64,000 bases of DNA from Bacteroidota bacterium (lineage in GTDB: Bacteria > Bacteroidota > Bacteroidia > Chitinophagales > Chitinophagaceae), in contig JAIUNW010000001.1 of assembly GCA_020161535.1 (NCBI GenBank), forward strand, positions 62,001 to 126,000. The letters run 5' to 3'. The translations under genes and the position numbers were made by a program. The first letter of the stretch is position 1; every line of letters begins with the position of its first letter. The notes beneath the pieces were generated by a model. The model had not been told where the DNA came from. It was given only the letters and a program-made list of their open reading frames with translations, and did not search any database. Of this stretch, positions 33,444 through 43,017 are shown in pieces.

Positions 33444-34037
33444 CTAATCTTTCAGTTGATAATATTTCTTAACGGAATTATAATCTTTCCAATCTATGGC
33501 CGACCGGTTGCCTTCTTGTACGCCACCGGGTATAATGATATACCGGAATTGAGAAAAGCCTTCGGAACTGGAAACTGGGTAATTGCTAACCAGGTTGATC
33601 AGTTTTTCTGAATAATAGGCATCAACATAAATCTCAGGATAGTTGCCATCGGTGATGGACGGCCACATTTGCGCCAATGTTTCTGCCGAGAATAGCAGGT
33701 ACGGGCTGATCACGGCCGGTACCGATACGATGAAAGGATCGGTTTCATCGCTTAGGTTCCAATACACTTTGATGCTGCCTTTGTTGAGTACATCGAGTGT
33801 AAGACTGGGCGCCGCTACATCAGCAACCCCGGTGGTATCATTAAAGGTTACATCGAGCCAATCTGAATAAATAACATTGGCTGTGCCAGTCTCGCCTTTG
33901 GCGCCTGTAGCACCAGTTGCACCCGTGGGGCCTGCGGGTCCCGCAGGGCCAGTAGAACCTTCTTTAGAGCAGGAAGTAAGCGACAGCGAGAAGGCAAAAA
34001 GGGCAAGAGCCGATAAGCGAACAATTGATTTTATCAT
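33444..34037 (-). CDS. Collagen-like lipoprotein
   Basis: The 197-residue protein has a lipobox SLTSC with Cys23. Residues 30-53 are eight uninterrupted Gly-X-Y triplets (GPA, GPA, GPT, GAT, GAT, GAK, GET, GTA), a collagen-like triple-helix stalk. The remainder is a roughly 140-residue domain with mixed beta strands, ending IDWKDYNSVKKYYQLKD. The stalk probably trimerises and holds the C-terminal domain away from the outer membrane. It is the last gene of the SusCD locus in the same orientation. The C-terminal domain is not a family I can name. Confidence 0.85.
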   Translation of the reverse strand: MIKSIVRLSALALFAFSLSLTSCSKEGSTGPAGPAGPTGATGATGAKGETGTANVIYSDWLDVTFNDTTGVADVAAPSLTLDVLNKGSIKVYWNLSDETDPFIVSVPAVISPYLLFSAETLAQMWPSITDGNYPEIYVDAYYSEKLINLVSNYPVSSSEGFSQFRYIIIPGGVQEGNRSAIDWKDYNSVKKYYQLKD

Positions 34038-34099
34038 ATGTCAGTTTTTAATTGTTTGGTAAGTCTAAAGTTAATCGATTTTGTGCTTGTTATTCGGCC

Positions 34100-35404
34100 T
34101 CAGCGCTCCCAATGAATCCAGGCCCGCGCGTTAGAAGCAGCCACCATATCGTAACTGCTACTGCCTGTTTGCACCAGGTAATAACCCGACGGGTCGGTCA
34201 TGCGGGAAGCGGTGTTGTAAAAAGCATCTTCGGCCTCCGTGGGTACATCGCCCAAAACACCCAGTACGGTGAAAACAATTTTACCGTCGCTGGTAAATGT
34301 CGGCGCATTGTAACCTGCACCAAAGCCCAATGTCAGCCCCGCATTGGTTTGTGTTACGAAACCGAGGAGGTCGTAGGTTGTGCCGCCAGAACTTCCGAAG
34401 GCAGGCCAGAAAACCATGAAGGCATAGCCTGGAATCTGTGTTACTTTATAGGCGTCGTCTACACCGTTCACATGAAAGCCATCGTACGAGCCCCAATATT
34501 CGTCGGAAGCGGCTACGGTATTGTACCAACGCTGTGGCGCATTCAGGTCAACCCGAATGGGTGCGTTCGCACCAGCAACGATAACATTATTGCTGTTCAC
34601 CTGCATGCTGATTTGTCGCGTGGTCGCATTCCATTTTATATCGGTAAATGTTCTGATGGTGGTGGTACCGTTGACGAATGGATTGGTTAGCACCACGCCG
34701 GTTCGGTCAAAATAATAGGTAGTGGTGAAACTTCGTTGTGCGTTGCCTGCAAACCAAATAAAACTAACCGTTCGGGTAATCGGATCTACAATTATATCAT
34801 AGGTCACACCACCCAGTGTAAATCGTTTGAAATATTCCAGGATATTGCTGATGTTTTGGAATTGCACATTGCTTTCCCAGACCCCATTCTGCCAGGCAGT
34901 ATAATCTGCGGCTTCCGCTCTTTCCAAACGCAGATGTGTTTGGTAATACCTGCCGGTAAGAATGATGCTGTCGGCGTACACTGTATCAATCGCAAATTCA
35001 AAATCGGTCAACAGACCCTCGCCATCGGCGCCGCCATTCACATTTCCATCGGGGTCGCCCAACAGATGGATATAACTATAAGTATCAAATATCAATACCG
35101 GTTGCTGCAGTGCTTTCAATCGATAGCTGCTTTCTTTTTCTGTGCCGGCTGTTGTTACATTGAAATCGCTGTACATAAATACGCGGTTGTTGTCAGCGAA
35201 CCGAAAATGAAAATTATAAATGCCGCCCGTGCCCGTGGTGATGGTTGCCTTCCAACCGGAAGCTGCCGATTGCAATGTTTGTTGGTAAGAAGCCAACGCG
35301 CCATTTATTCTTTCGTCGGGCGATTTATCAAATACGGTATCCTCCTTCTTGCACGCAGCAAACGTGACGGTCAGTAGAACCAGGTATACTATCCATTTTT
35401 TCAT
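34100..35404 (-). CDS. DUF4302-family lipoprotein
   Basis: The 434-residue protein opens with a lipobox ending FAAC (Cys18), then KKED and DERINGALASYQQTLQSAASGWKATI, the recognisable DUF4302 N-terminus (a helix followed by a beta-rich core). DUF4302 proteins are known mainly as companions of SusC/SusD systems and have no assigned function. The gene lies six bases downstream of the HExxH lipoprotein gene, so they form one operon. Surface exposure is inferred from the lipobox and the setting. Confidence 0.85.
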   Translation of the reverse strand: MKKWIVYLVLLTVTFAACKKEDTVFDKSPDERINGALASYQQTLQSAASGWKATITTGTGGIYNFHFRFADNNRVFMYSDFNVTTAGTEKESSYRLKALQQPVLIFDTYSYIHLLGDPDGNVNGGADGEGLLTDFEFAIDTVYADSIILTGRYYQTHLRLERAEAADYTAWQNGVWESNVQFQNISNILEYFKRFTLGGVTYDIIVDPITRTVSFIWFAGNAQRSFTTTYYFDRTGVVLTNPFVNGTTTIRTFTDIKWNATTRQISMQVNSNNVIVAGANAPIRVDLNAPQRWYNTVAASDEYWGSYDGFHVNGVDDAYKVTQIPGYAFMVFWPAFGSSGGTTYDLLGFVTQTNAGLTLGFGAGYNAPTFTSDGKIVFTVLGVLGDVPTEAEDAFYNTASRMTDPSGYYLVQTGSSSYDMVAASNARAWIHWER

Positions 35405-35410
35405 GGCAAA

Positions 35411-36295
35411 TTATTTGGTATAGCGCTCGATGGCGGTTCTGGTTTGTTTTTGTAGAGTGGCGAAATCAATATTCCAGGCATTTCGCATATAGTCTCTAAC
35501 GGTGGCAGCTTTTTGTGCCAGTGCCGTTTTACCTTCTTCGCTGCTGATAGTATTCAGCAGGTTTTCAAAACTGGTTTGCCCTTCTACAAGCAATATGGAA
35601 AGTGTTTCAACAAAATCATCGTCGGGTCCGCTCATGGCATAATTGGAAATGAACCCTTTTTCATTGGCTTGCCCATCGGTATAGTTATACCAGTTGGTGG
35701 TATAACTGCCGGTGATGGTTTTGAAATCGACCGGGTACATGATATTGCCATGCAGCGTGTGCCCAAATTCATGTTCGATGATATGAAAAAGTCTCTTGGC
35801 ACCAACCGAGTCTTCCGACAAATAACCGACCATTCCTTTCACCCGGAAATTATTCAACTCAAACAACAATATCCGCCCCTCGCCTTCTGCCTGCCCCTGC
35901 ACGCGCGTGCCATCTGCCTCATACGCTGCACTGCCAAAGAGAATAATAAAGCGAGGCAGGTATCGACGCATGAAATCAGCGCCGGCGACGGTTTCGTAGG
36001 GACTTATTAGAATAGAGTCCAGGCATTTCATGATCGGCACCACTTTGGCTTCGTCTACCGGTGTCACAAAACGATTAACGTCGACCAATTCCGATTGCGA
36101 CCATTTGTATTTTACATCGGTGTTATACGGCTTGGTAAAATTGTCGTACAGCCAGCTATCAATTTCGGTTTGCGTCCAGGTGTCGCCACCCAGTCCGGGG
36201 ATGTCGTCGGCGCTGCCGGTAATATTGTCTTTCTTACAACCAGCCAGCGACAACCAGAACAGCGTGACAATAACGATATGGAGATAATTTTTCAT
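35411..36295 (-). CDS. Substrate-import-associated zinc metallohydrolase lipoprotein (HExxH)
   Basis: The 294-residue protein has lipobox LAGC (Cys20) and a zinc-metallohydrolase signature HEFGH at residues 175-179, in FHIIEHEFGHTLHGN. A Glu in the DDDFVETLS segment near residue 235 may be the third zinc ligand. It belongs to the group of metallopeptidase-like lipoproteins (TIGR04549/Peptidase_Mx1 type) found encoded next to SusD. It likely cleaves a proteinaceous or amide-linked substrate at the cell surface. Its ATG is six bases after the SusD stop. Confidence 0.88.
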   Translation of the reverse strand: MKNYLHIVIVTLFWLSLAGCKKDNITGSADDIPGLGGDTWTQTEIDSWLYDNFTKPYNTDVKYKWSQSELVDVNRFVTPVDEAKVVPIMKCLDSILISPYETVAGADFMRRYLPRFIILFGSAAYEADGTRVQGQAEGEGRILLFELNNFRVKGMVGYLSEDSVGAKRLFHIIEHEFGHTLHGNIMYPVDFKTITGSYTTNWYNYTDGQANEKGFISNYAMSGPDDDFVETLSILLVEGQTSFENLLNTISSEEGKTALAQKAATVRDYMRNAWNIDFATLQKQTRTAIERYTK

Positions 36296-36300
36296 GGTGT

Positions 36301-37761
36301 TTATCGTGGGTTTGGGGTGAGACCAGACAAGCTGGTCGATTGCGGCAATTGCAAAAGTCGGCGCGGGTCATCATTGGTCAATACATGCAACTCGCCATCA
36401 CTGGTTCGGTGTGCCACTGCCAACCTGAATCGAAGAATGTCAAACCAACGCATGCCTTCCTGTGCAAATTCAGCGCGCTTAAAATCGAGTATGGTTCTCA
36501 CAATACCAATTTGCGGATCGGATATGCCATAGAACTGCCTGATTTTGGTGGTTGTTATGCGATTTGCACTGCTGCTATAATCTTCCATACGGGTACTGGC
36601 ATATGCATTCAGGTCGCTCAAGGCCGCGGTGGTATTGTTCAACCAGGCATTGGCTTCGGCGCGATTGAACAATAATTCTTCGGCCGTGAACAAAGGAATC
36701 ATCACATAAGGCAAACCAATATTGGCATTGACGGAGCTCTGCACAAAATATTCGTTGATTTTCGGAATCAGGTAATTGTTGCTGCCGGCGGTATAGGTCT
36801 GGAAATTGAACGACCAGTCGGCACCGGTAACGTTTTGGCCAAAGATCTCGGTGTTTTTGGCAGAGGTCATGGCATATCGCAGGGTATAATATTGACGCGC
36901 ATACAACGATGAAGCTTCCACCAACAAAAGATTGGCGGCAGTGCTGGCCCGGGCATAGGTTTCAAATAATTCCTGGAAGGTCATGTTGCGATAAGTTGTA
37001 TTCCAGGGGCGTAGGTAGTTTACCACATTACCACTGCCGAGGGCAGTATTGGCGTGATCAACTGCTTTTTGAAACTCGCCCTTATAAAGAAAAAAGCGAC
37101 AAGCAAATGCATTGGCTGCCATTTTTGTGAAATGGTATTTCGGCACATTGTACCGGCTATCGTCGAGCAAGGGCAATCCTGCTGTTAGATCCGCTTCAAT
37201 ATTCGCATATACCGATGCCACGGTACCACGTTCGTATTGTTTGATAACTACATTTTCCGGCTCTGTCACATAAGGAATGCCCGGATCATTGCCCGCTGTT
37301 GTTGGATCGTATGCGTTTGCAAACAAAGTAACCAGCATGAAATGATTGTAGGCGCGTGCTACCAGGGCTTCGCCGCGTTGGGAACTGTAGTCGCCCGGGT
37401 TTGCCGCTTCTTCGCAGGCTTTCAGTGCCTGGTTCGCAGCAGCGATGGCCGAATAACAAGCATTCCAATAATATTCGGGTGAATCCTGGTTGGGATCAAT
37501 CACATCCCCAAAAACATAACTGGTGGCATTGGTGATATCAACGGTGCCCACGCCTTTGTCGGCAACATTATCAGACATAGCTTCCGCAAAACCCATGTAA
37601 TTGCCTTGCGGATAAGCGGTACCCAAGAGTTGCGATACTTTTTCGGGCGAGTTTAATTCGGTTCGGTTATCAGGCGATTTCTCCAAATATTTAGAGCAAC
37701 CTGCCAGCAAGGGCAAGCTGAATAGCAGTATATGCCGAATGATGGTTTGTTTGGTTTTCAT
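36301..37761 (-). CDS. SusD/RagB-family outer-membrane nutrient-binding lipoprotein
   Basis: Starting at 37761 the 486-residue protein has lipobox LLAGC (Cys22). SusD features: an N-terminal TPR-like helical core (YNHFMLVTLFANAYDPTTAG, QAVDHANTAL type repeats), a KQYERGTVASVYANIEADLTAGL helix pair, and the C-terminal KRAEFAQEGMRWFDILRF motif. SusD proteins form the lid over the SusC barrel and capture the ligand. Start and stop leave only four bases to the susC stop, so the two are co-translated. The ligand cannot be read from sequence. Confidence 0.95.
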   Translation of the reverse strand: MKTKQTIIRHILLFSLPLLAGCSKYLEKSPDNRTELNSPEKVSQLLGTAYPQGNYMGFAEAMSDNVADKGVGTVDITNATSYVFGDVIDPNQDSPEYYWNACYSAIAAANQALKACEEAANPGDYSSQRGEALVARAYNHFMLVTLFANAYDPTTAGNDPGIPYVTEPENVVIKQYERGTVASVYANIEADLTAGLPLLDDSRYNVPKYHFTKMAANAFACRFFLYKGEFQKAVDHANTALGSGNVVNYLRPWNTTYRNMTFQELFETYARASTAANLLLVEASSLYARQYYTLRYAMTSAKNTEIFGQNVTGADWSFNFQTYTAGSNNYLIPKINEYFVQSSVNANIGLPYVMIPLFTAEELLFNRAEANAWLNNTTAALSDLNAYASTRMEDYSSSANRITTTKIRQFYGISDPQIGIVRTILDFKRAEFAQEGMRWFDILRFRLAVAHRTSDGELHVLTNDDPRRLLQLPQSTSLSGLTPNPR

Positions 37762-37765
37762 TTGA

Positions 37766-40700
37766 TCAGAATCCAAGTTTAAGTGACAACGTAATTTGTT
37801 TCTGAATCGGCTGCGCAACGCCACCTGAAATATAAAACTCAGGGTCTTGACCACGAAGCTTCGGGTCTGCATAGATCAGCCAGGGGTTGGTGGTAGATAA
37901 GGTGGCCGACAGGTTATTGGCTTTAATGCGTTGAGCATATTTGGGGTCTAGCTGGTAAGACACTGAAACCGTTTTCAATCGCAGAAAATCACCCTTGGCT
38001 ACACGTTCTGTGGAATAGTTATAGTTGTTGTACGGATAAGCGCCCGATAGTTGTGATTGCTCCCAACGCCCGAGAATACTGGGGATATTGGTGTACTGTT
38101 CGTCGCCCGGAAGCACCCAACGATCGCGAAATTCTTTCGGCATCGCATCCTGGTCAGAATACAAAGTTCTGAAAGCCGGATACAACCTGATCTTATTTCC
38201 CCATTGGTACGTGATGAGAAAATTAAGACTGAAATTTTTGTATCGGAAATTCTGCGAAAATCCGCCATTCACCGGCGGATCAACCGGGCCTTCGTATTTT
38301 AGGTGTGATACCGTTTGGTCTTGCAAATAAACATTGGAACTCACTTCGCCTTTCTCGTTGGTAAAGAGCGGCTTGCCTGAACTGTGATCAAGTCCGCGGA
38401 AGGGAATGGAGAAAAGACTTCGCACCGGATAACCCTCGCGGTTGCCGCCTTCAGGAACAACCAGGCTAAAAATATTCGGTTCGTTTTTGGCATTCACAAT
38501 TTGGTTGTAGTTGTAGCTGAAGGTGATCGTACTCCGCCAACCCCAATCTTTCTGCCGTACAATTTCGCCGGTTAACAACAATTCACCACCCCATGAATTC
38601 ATATCAGCATAGTTCGCTGCTTTATAAGGTTCGCCGCCGATGCCTGAGGTTTTGATCAAACTAATCAGGTCAAAACTTTGGCGATAATAACCGTCGATGC
38701 TGAAGCTCAGGCGACGATTAAAGAGTGCGCCATCCAACCCAATATTGCCCGTATATAATTTCTCCCAGGTCAGGTCTTTGTTTTCGAGATTGGCCAATTG
38801 TATTACCGATTCCTTCTCAGTGAGGTAGGGTCGATTGGTGGTGATGGTGCGCAATACAATACTTGAATTGGTGGCCGGGCCCATGCTCGCCGTTAATCCA
38901 TAACTGGCGCGAAGGGTCAGGTAATCCAACCAACTGATGTCTTGCAGAAAAGCTTCTTTCTCCATATTCCACGACCCGGCCACACTCCAGGTGGGCAACC
39001 ACCTGGCCGTGGGCGATTTGCCAAGGCGGTTCGAGCCATCATAGCGGCCGGTTGCAGTCAGGTTGTATTTGTTGTTGTAGGTATAGTTGGCCGTACCGTA
39101 AAAAGCAACAAAGCGATCATAATCACGACTCATGCCATAGTAAGGGAAATTTTGTTCGATGGTTTGTTTCAGTATGCGGTAATCAATCAGGGGCACGCCG
39201 CCATTGTCGTATTGATAGCCATATCCGGTGTTGTTGTATGCTTGTCGGTTGGCTGATCGAATCTGCATACCACCCAACAGGTTTAGTGTATGCTTTTCAT
39301 GGATGGTCGTATTGTAGTTGATATGGTTCCGCACATCATAACTTACCATATTGTCTTCTGCACGGTTGTAGAACCCACCGTAGGGCAATACCACCACAGG
39401 TTCGGCTTCGGGGTTATCGGGGTCACGGTATAAGAATTTGTTTTGGGCACGCACTTGCGTGGTACCGGCTGCCCGATAAGCATTCGCCATATTTGCTTTC
39501 TCTGTAATCTGGTGTTCTCTGGTAGAGCGAACATAACGCACCGCACCCAGAAATTCATACCGCAGTTTGGGCGTGATTTTATAATTGGCATCCATCTGCA
39601 CCCGCAGGTCGACCACATTCAAATCAAGTTTGTTGTTCTCCAACTCTTCGAGAATATTGAACGGCGCGAAATTGCGTTGGAAATATTCCCGGTTACCCTT
39701 TTCATCATAAGCAGTCATCGTTCTGCTGGTGTTGAGCGAGTAGTTAAAGGGGTTGATATCAAAGTCGCGGTCGTAGGATCCTTCTACAGGATTGGGATTT
39801 CTGGCAAGTGTGCCGGGGGCTTTTTGGCTGCGCATGGAACCAACGGTGGTGAAACCCGCGCTAAACCGATCTGAAAACTTGTAGTTCGATCGGTAATTCA
39901 TGGTGTAACGGTTCACTTTGTCGGCCACCGTCCATCCATTGTCGCCATAGTAACTAAGCGACAGATAATTCTGTGCACGTTCGGTACCGCCCGACAAACT
40001 AAGTGAATGTTCCTGCACAAAATTATTGCGAAACAAAAGATCAAACCAATCGGTATTGGCATTGGCATAACGGGTCAGGAAAGCGCGTCGCGCAGCAGGG
40101 GTATTCTCGAGCGGAAAACTATTGGAGGGGTCGAGGTAAAGTTGCGAATACATTTTTCCGTAAACGCCATAATCGGAACGATACATGATCGTCGAATTAA
40201 GATTCCCTTTTCTTTCCAATTCTGCCAGTACACTCATTTGCTCCATCGAGTTCATGATATTGTACTGTCCGTAAGAGGGCTTCATCTGCACGCCGTAATT
40301 GCCGTTGTAATTCACCGACAATTTTCCGGCGCGTCCTTTTTTGGTGGTAATAACGACCACGCCATTCATGGCACGGGCACCATATAAAGAGGTTGCGGCA
40401 GCATCTTTCAATATCTCGAAACTTTCTATATCGTTGGCATTAAGGCCGGCAACGGCTGAACCCAGCAAAGTTGTAGGGTCGCCGCTCGACAACTGATCAT
40501 TCGAAATATTAACCAGGTCTTCGAGTACCACGCCGTCAACTACCCACAGTGGTTTATTATCGCCGTTTAAAGAAGTTGCACCCCTGATCCTGATTTTAGG
40601 TGCGGCCCCAAAAGTGCCTGACACGTTTTGAATGGCTACACCGGCAACACGACCTTCCAACATGCGACTCACATCGGCCGTTCCATCCATCTTAATATTG

Positions 40701-41149
40701 TCCATTTTGATCGACACCGCCGAGCCCGCGAATTTTTTCCGGTCGATATTCTGGTAGCCGGTTACAATCACTTCGTCAAGCGCACCCGAAGCTTTAACCA
40801 TCGATATATCAATTGCGGCACCGGTAAAAGCAAGTGTAATGGTTTCGAGACCGGTATAACTAATCCGTATGCTGTCGCCTCTGTTGCCGATCAGGCTGAA
40901 CTGCCCCTGGGCATTGGTGAAAGTAGATTGCTGACGATTGATATTTTCGACCGTAGCGCCGGCTATTGGTTTGTTGTCGTACTTATCGCGAACAATACCG
41001 GTTATGGGCAAGCTATCCTGCTGGTAATATCCGATGCCGTTCGCGCTACCATTGGTGCTGGGAAATAAAAAGAAAACAGCAAAAAAGAAACTGGAAGCAA
41101 CGCTCACCGTGCTAGCACAAAACCGGACACCTTTATGCAAAAGGAACAT
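37766..41149 (-). CDS. SusC/RagA-family TonB-dependent outer-membrane transporter
   Basis: The 1127-residue protein has an N-terminal hydrophobic signal sequence (about residues 1-36) and a CarboxypepD_reg-like domain (SLPITGIVRDKYDNKPIAGATV). The DEVIVTGYQ segment typical of SusC precedes the plug (about 125-240, including IRGATSLNGDNKPLWVVDG), and a large beta barrel ends KQITLSLKLGF. With SusD it imports an oligomer through the outer membrane using TonB energy. It is the first gene of the operon. No extracytoplasmic sigma/anti-sigma pair or TAnnTTTG element was found in the 227 bases upstream. Confidence 0.95.
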   Translation of the reverse strand: MFLLHKGVRFCASTVSVASSFFFAVFFLFPSTNGSANGIGYYQQDSLPITGIVRDKYDNKPIAGATVENINRQQSTFTNAQGQFSLIGNRGDSIRISYTGLETITLAFTGAAIDISMVKASGALDEVIVTGYQNIDRKKFAGSAVSIKMDNIKMDGTADVSRMLEGRVAGVAIQNVSGTFGAAPKIRIRGATSLNGDNKPLWVVDGVVLEDLVNISNDQLSSGDPTTLLGSAVAGLNANDIESFEILKDAAATSLYGARAMNGVVVITTKKGRAGKLSVNYNGNYGVQMKPSYGQYNIMNSMEQMSVLAELERKGNLNSTIMYRSDYGVYGKMYSQLYLDPSNSFPLENTPAARRAFLTRYANANTDWFDLLFRNNFVQEHSLSLSGGTERAQNYLSLSYYGDNGWTVADKVNRYTMNYRSNYKFSDRFSAGFTTVGSMRSQKAPGTLARNPNPVEGSYDRDFDINPFNYSLNTSRTMTAYDEKGNREYFQRNFAPFNILEELENNKLDLNVVDLRVQMDANYKITPKLRYEFLGAVRYVRSTREHQITEKANMANAYRAAGTTQVRAQNKFLYRDPDNPEAEPVVVLPYGGFYNRAEDNMVSYDVRNHINYNTTIHEKHTLNLLGGMQIRSANRQAYNNTGYGYQYDNGGVPLIDYRILKQTIEQNFPYYGMSRDYDRFVAFYGTANYTYNNKYNLTATGRYDGSNRLGKSPTARWLPTWSVAGSWNMEKEAFLQDISWLDYLTLRASYGLTASMGPATNSSIVLRTITTNRPYLTEKESVIQLANLENKDLTWEKLYTGNIGLDGALFNRRLSFSIDGYYRQSFDLISLIKTSGIGGEPYKAANYADMNSWGGELLLTGEIVRQKDWGWRSTITFSYNYNQIVNAKNEPNIFSLVVPEGGNREGYPVRSLFSIPFRGLDHSSGKPLFTNEKGEVSSNVYLQDQTVSHLKYEGPVDPPVNGGFSQNFRYKNFSLNFLITYQWGNKIRLYPAFRTLYSDQDAMPKEFRDRWVLPGDEQYTNIPSILGRWEQSQLSGAYPYNNYNYSTERVAKGDFLRLKTVSVSYQLDPKYAQRIKANNLSATLSTTNPWLIYADPKLRGQDPEFYISGGVAQPIQKQITLSLKLGF

Positions 41150-41376
41150 AGTCAGTCAGTTGATTGGTTTGGTATTGGAAAGTACTATATTTTGTCGGAA
41201 TGCGAGGGTCACCCTTTTGTCAAATGCCAATCGCGGTGCGGATCAATTGCAGTCATTGTCACGGTGATGGATAACCGATACTTGCTGCCGATAAAAATGC
41301 CTGTGCGGTTGACCAAAATAATGACAATTGGATGCAGGTATATGTTGCATCTGGACCAGAGAAATAGACAGTTGGA

Positions 41377-42555
41377 TTAAGCCAATTTGATGACCATGGC
41401 CGAAGCGCCACCGCCGCCATTGCAAATACCGGCAGCGCCATACTTGCCCTTGTGTATTTTCAATATGTTGAGCAGGGTAACAATGATTCTCGCACCACTG
41501 CAACCAAGCGGGTGACCAATGGAAACTGCACCGCCATGCACATTTACTTTAGCCGGGTCGAGTTGCATGCGACGGGTATTCTCAATACCAACCACCGAAA
41601 ATGCTTCGTTCAGTTCCCAGAAATCAATATCGGTCATTTTTAAGCCGGCTTTCGACACGGCCTTGGGTACGGCCAGTGAAGGTGTGGTGGTAAACCATTC
41701 CGGCGCTTGTTCAGCATCGGCATAACCAACGATGCTGGCAAGTGGTTTTAAGCCCATGGCTTGCGCTTTTTCGGCCGACATCAACACCAGGGCGGCAGCA
41801 CCATCGTTCATAGTAGAGGCATTAGCGGCTGTAACGGTACCGTCTTTCAAAAAAGCGGGCTTGAGACTGGCTATTTTATCAAACTTGACTTTCCAGGGTT
41901 CTTCGTCTTTGTCAATAATAAGTGGGTCGCCACTTCGCTGTGGTATTGCAACCGGCGCTATCTCTTCCGCAAACCAACCTTTTTCCCAGGCTTGCTGGCT
42001 GCGTTGGTAACTGCTGGTGGCAAAAGCATCCTGTTCTTCGCGGCTGATTCCACAGGTGCTGGCGCAAAGTTCAGCCGCAAATCCCATGGCTTTTCCATCA
42101 TATACATCGGTGAGGCCATCTTTGGCAAGTCCGTCGATCAAACTGGCATTGCCATATTTGTTTCCCCAGCGCAGTTGATCGGTATAAAAAGGAACATTGC
42201 TCATGCTTTCCATACCGCCGGCAACAACAATCTCGGCATCCTGCTGTAAAATACTTTGCACGCCCAGGGCGATGGCTTTCATTCCACTGGCACAAACTTT
42301 ATTCACCGTAGTACAAATTACATGGTCGGGCAGACCGGCAAATTTAGCTGCCTGCCGCGCAGGCGCCTGACCGAGATTGGCCTGTAGCACCGAACCCATA
42401 ATGACTTCCTGAACATCGCTACCTGTTATACCGGCTCTTTCTACGGCCGCTTTGATAGCGATAGCACCAAGTTGAGTAGCTGATAAAGACTGGAGTGAAC
42501 CGCCGAAACTTCCAATCGGCGTTCTAACCGCCGACACTATGACCACTTCTTTCAT
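41377..42555 (-). CDS. Acetyl-CoA C-acyltransferase (thiolase)
   Basis: The start at 42555 gives 392 residues. Thiolase signatures are complete: nucleophilic Cys88 in [11 protein letters not shown], and the C-terminal [20 protein letters not shown] and [13 protein letters not shown] with the catalytic His and Cys. The enzyme condenses acetyl-CoA to acetoacetyl-CoA or cleaves 3-ketoacyl-CoA. The 31-base gap to the upstream terminator leaves little space for a promoter of its own. Confidence 0.95.
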   Translation of the reverse strand: MKEVVIVSAVRTPIGSFGGSLQSLSATQLGAIAIKAAVERAGITGSDVQEVIMGSVLQANLGQAPARQAAKFAGLPDHVICTTVNKVCASGMKAIALGVQSILQQDAEIVVAGGMESMSNVPFYTDQLRWGNKYGNASLIDGLAKDGLTDVYDGKAMGFAAELCASTCGISREEQDAFATSSYQRSQQAWEKGWFAEEIAPVAIPQRSGDPLIIDKDEEPWKVKFDKIASLKPAFLKDGTVTAANASTMNDGAAALVLMSAEKAQAMGLKPLASIVGYADAEQAPEWFTTTPSLAVPKAVSKAGLKMTDIDFWELNEAFSVVGIENTRRMQLDPAKVNVHGGAVSIGHPLGCSGARIIVTLLNILKIHKGKYGAAGICNGGGGASAMVIKLA

Positions 42556-42586
42556 ATGCAATCAAGATATGCTGCAAGGTAAAACT

Positions 42587-42618
42587 AAAAAGCCGTCTCG
42601 CGGGAGACGGCTTTTTTT
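42587..42618. terminator. Strong terminator between the 81-aa gene and thiolase
   Basis: A perfect 13-bp stem AAAAAGCCGTCTC/GAGACGGCTTTTT (42587-42599, 42604-42616) with a GCGG loop. Its right arm runs to the base before the 81-aa gene's stop codon (42617-42619), so termination is immediately after that gene on the minus strand. Confidence 0.93.
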
Positions 42619-42862
42619 AGTTGTGAAGAGGAGCAAAATAATACCCCACTTCGCACAGAATGAACTCGTTTGGAACTACATTGAACAAAGTTTGTTGCAT
42701 GTGCTTCTGGTAACGCTGGCTGGTTTCGGGTAAATGTTCAACCAACTTCCAGTTGCGAATCTTCAGTACCGCCATTTTGCTGCTGTCGGTAAGATGATCT
42801 TGTAACAATTGATACTTTTCGGCAATGTGCGCCTGGTCATTGAAATAAAGCTGTTGGTTCAT
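42617..42862 (-). CDS. Small conserved-looking protein of unknown function, 81 aa
   Basis: ATG 42862 gives 81 residues: MNQQLYFNDQAHIAEKYQLL, then QDHLTDSSKMAVLKIRNWKLV and a C-terminal NEFILCEVGYYFAPLHN. It appears cytoplasmic, with no signal or membrane helix. It has a terminator directly after it and a 117-bp region bounded by a 13-bp inverted repeat upstream. I do not recognise the family. A longer version from an in-frame start at 42937 is possible but begins with residues that look unrelated. Confidence 0.6.
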   Translation of the reverse strand: MNQQLYFNDQAHIAEKYQLLQDHLTDSSKMAVLKIRNWKLVEHLPETSQRYQKHMQQTLFNVVPNEFILCEVGYYFAPLHN

Positions 42863-42876
42863 AGGGAGGGACGTTT

Positions 42877-42979
42877 TTTCAATTGGTTCTTTACGGATTA
42901 AAAACGGATTATACCAAAAACGGGCGTCGAAATCCAAAATTGTGTCCGTTCGTCGAATCCTAAATTAACCAATTGAAAA
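42877..42979. repeat. 13-bp inverted repeat flanking the 81-aa gene's upstream region
   Basis: TTTTCAATTGGTT at 42877-42889 and its exact complement AACCAATTGAAAA at 42967-42979 flank a 77-base segment that should hold the promoter of the 81-aa gene. Inside the segment ACGGATTA occurs twice. The arms could be operator half-sites or form a long-loop hairpin. Confidence 0.5.
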
Positions 42980-43017
42980 TCAGCCCTTTGACGAAACGCG
43001 GTAAGGGTTAATTCTTA

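Noticed and set aside
34052..35377. Two plus-strand frames over 200 codons each
   Set aside because: Both are antisense to the DUF4302 lipoprotein gene, which has a lipobox and a good start.
41150..41376. Promoter or extracytoplasmic sigma site before the SusC gene
   Set aside because: No TAnnTTTG at a suitable distance and no regulator gene nearby; nothing could be supported from sequence alone.
42938..43017. A GTTCGTCGAATCC stretch resembling a tRNA T-loop
   Set aside because: It lacks a paired T-stem and no acceptor, D or anticodon arms can be drawn around it.
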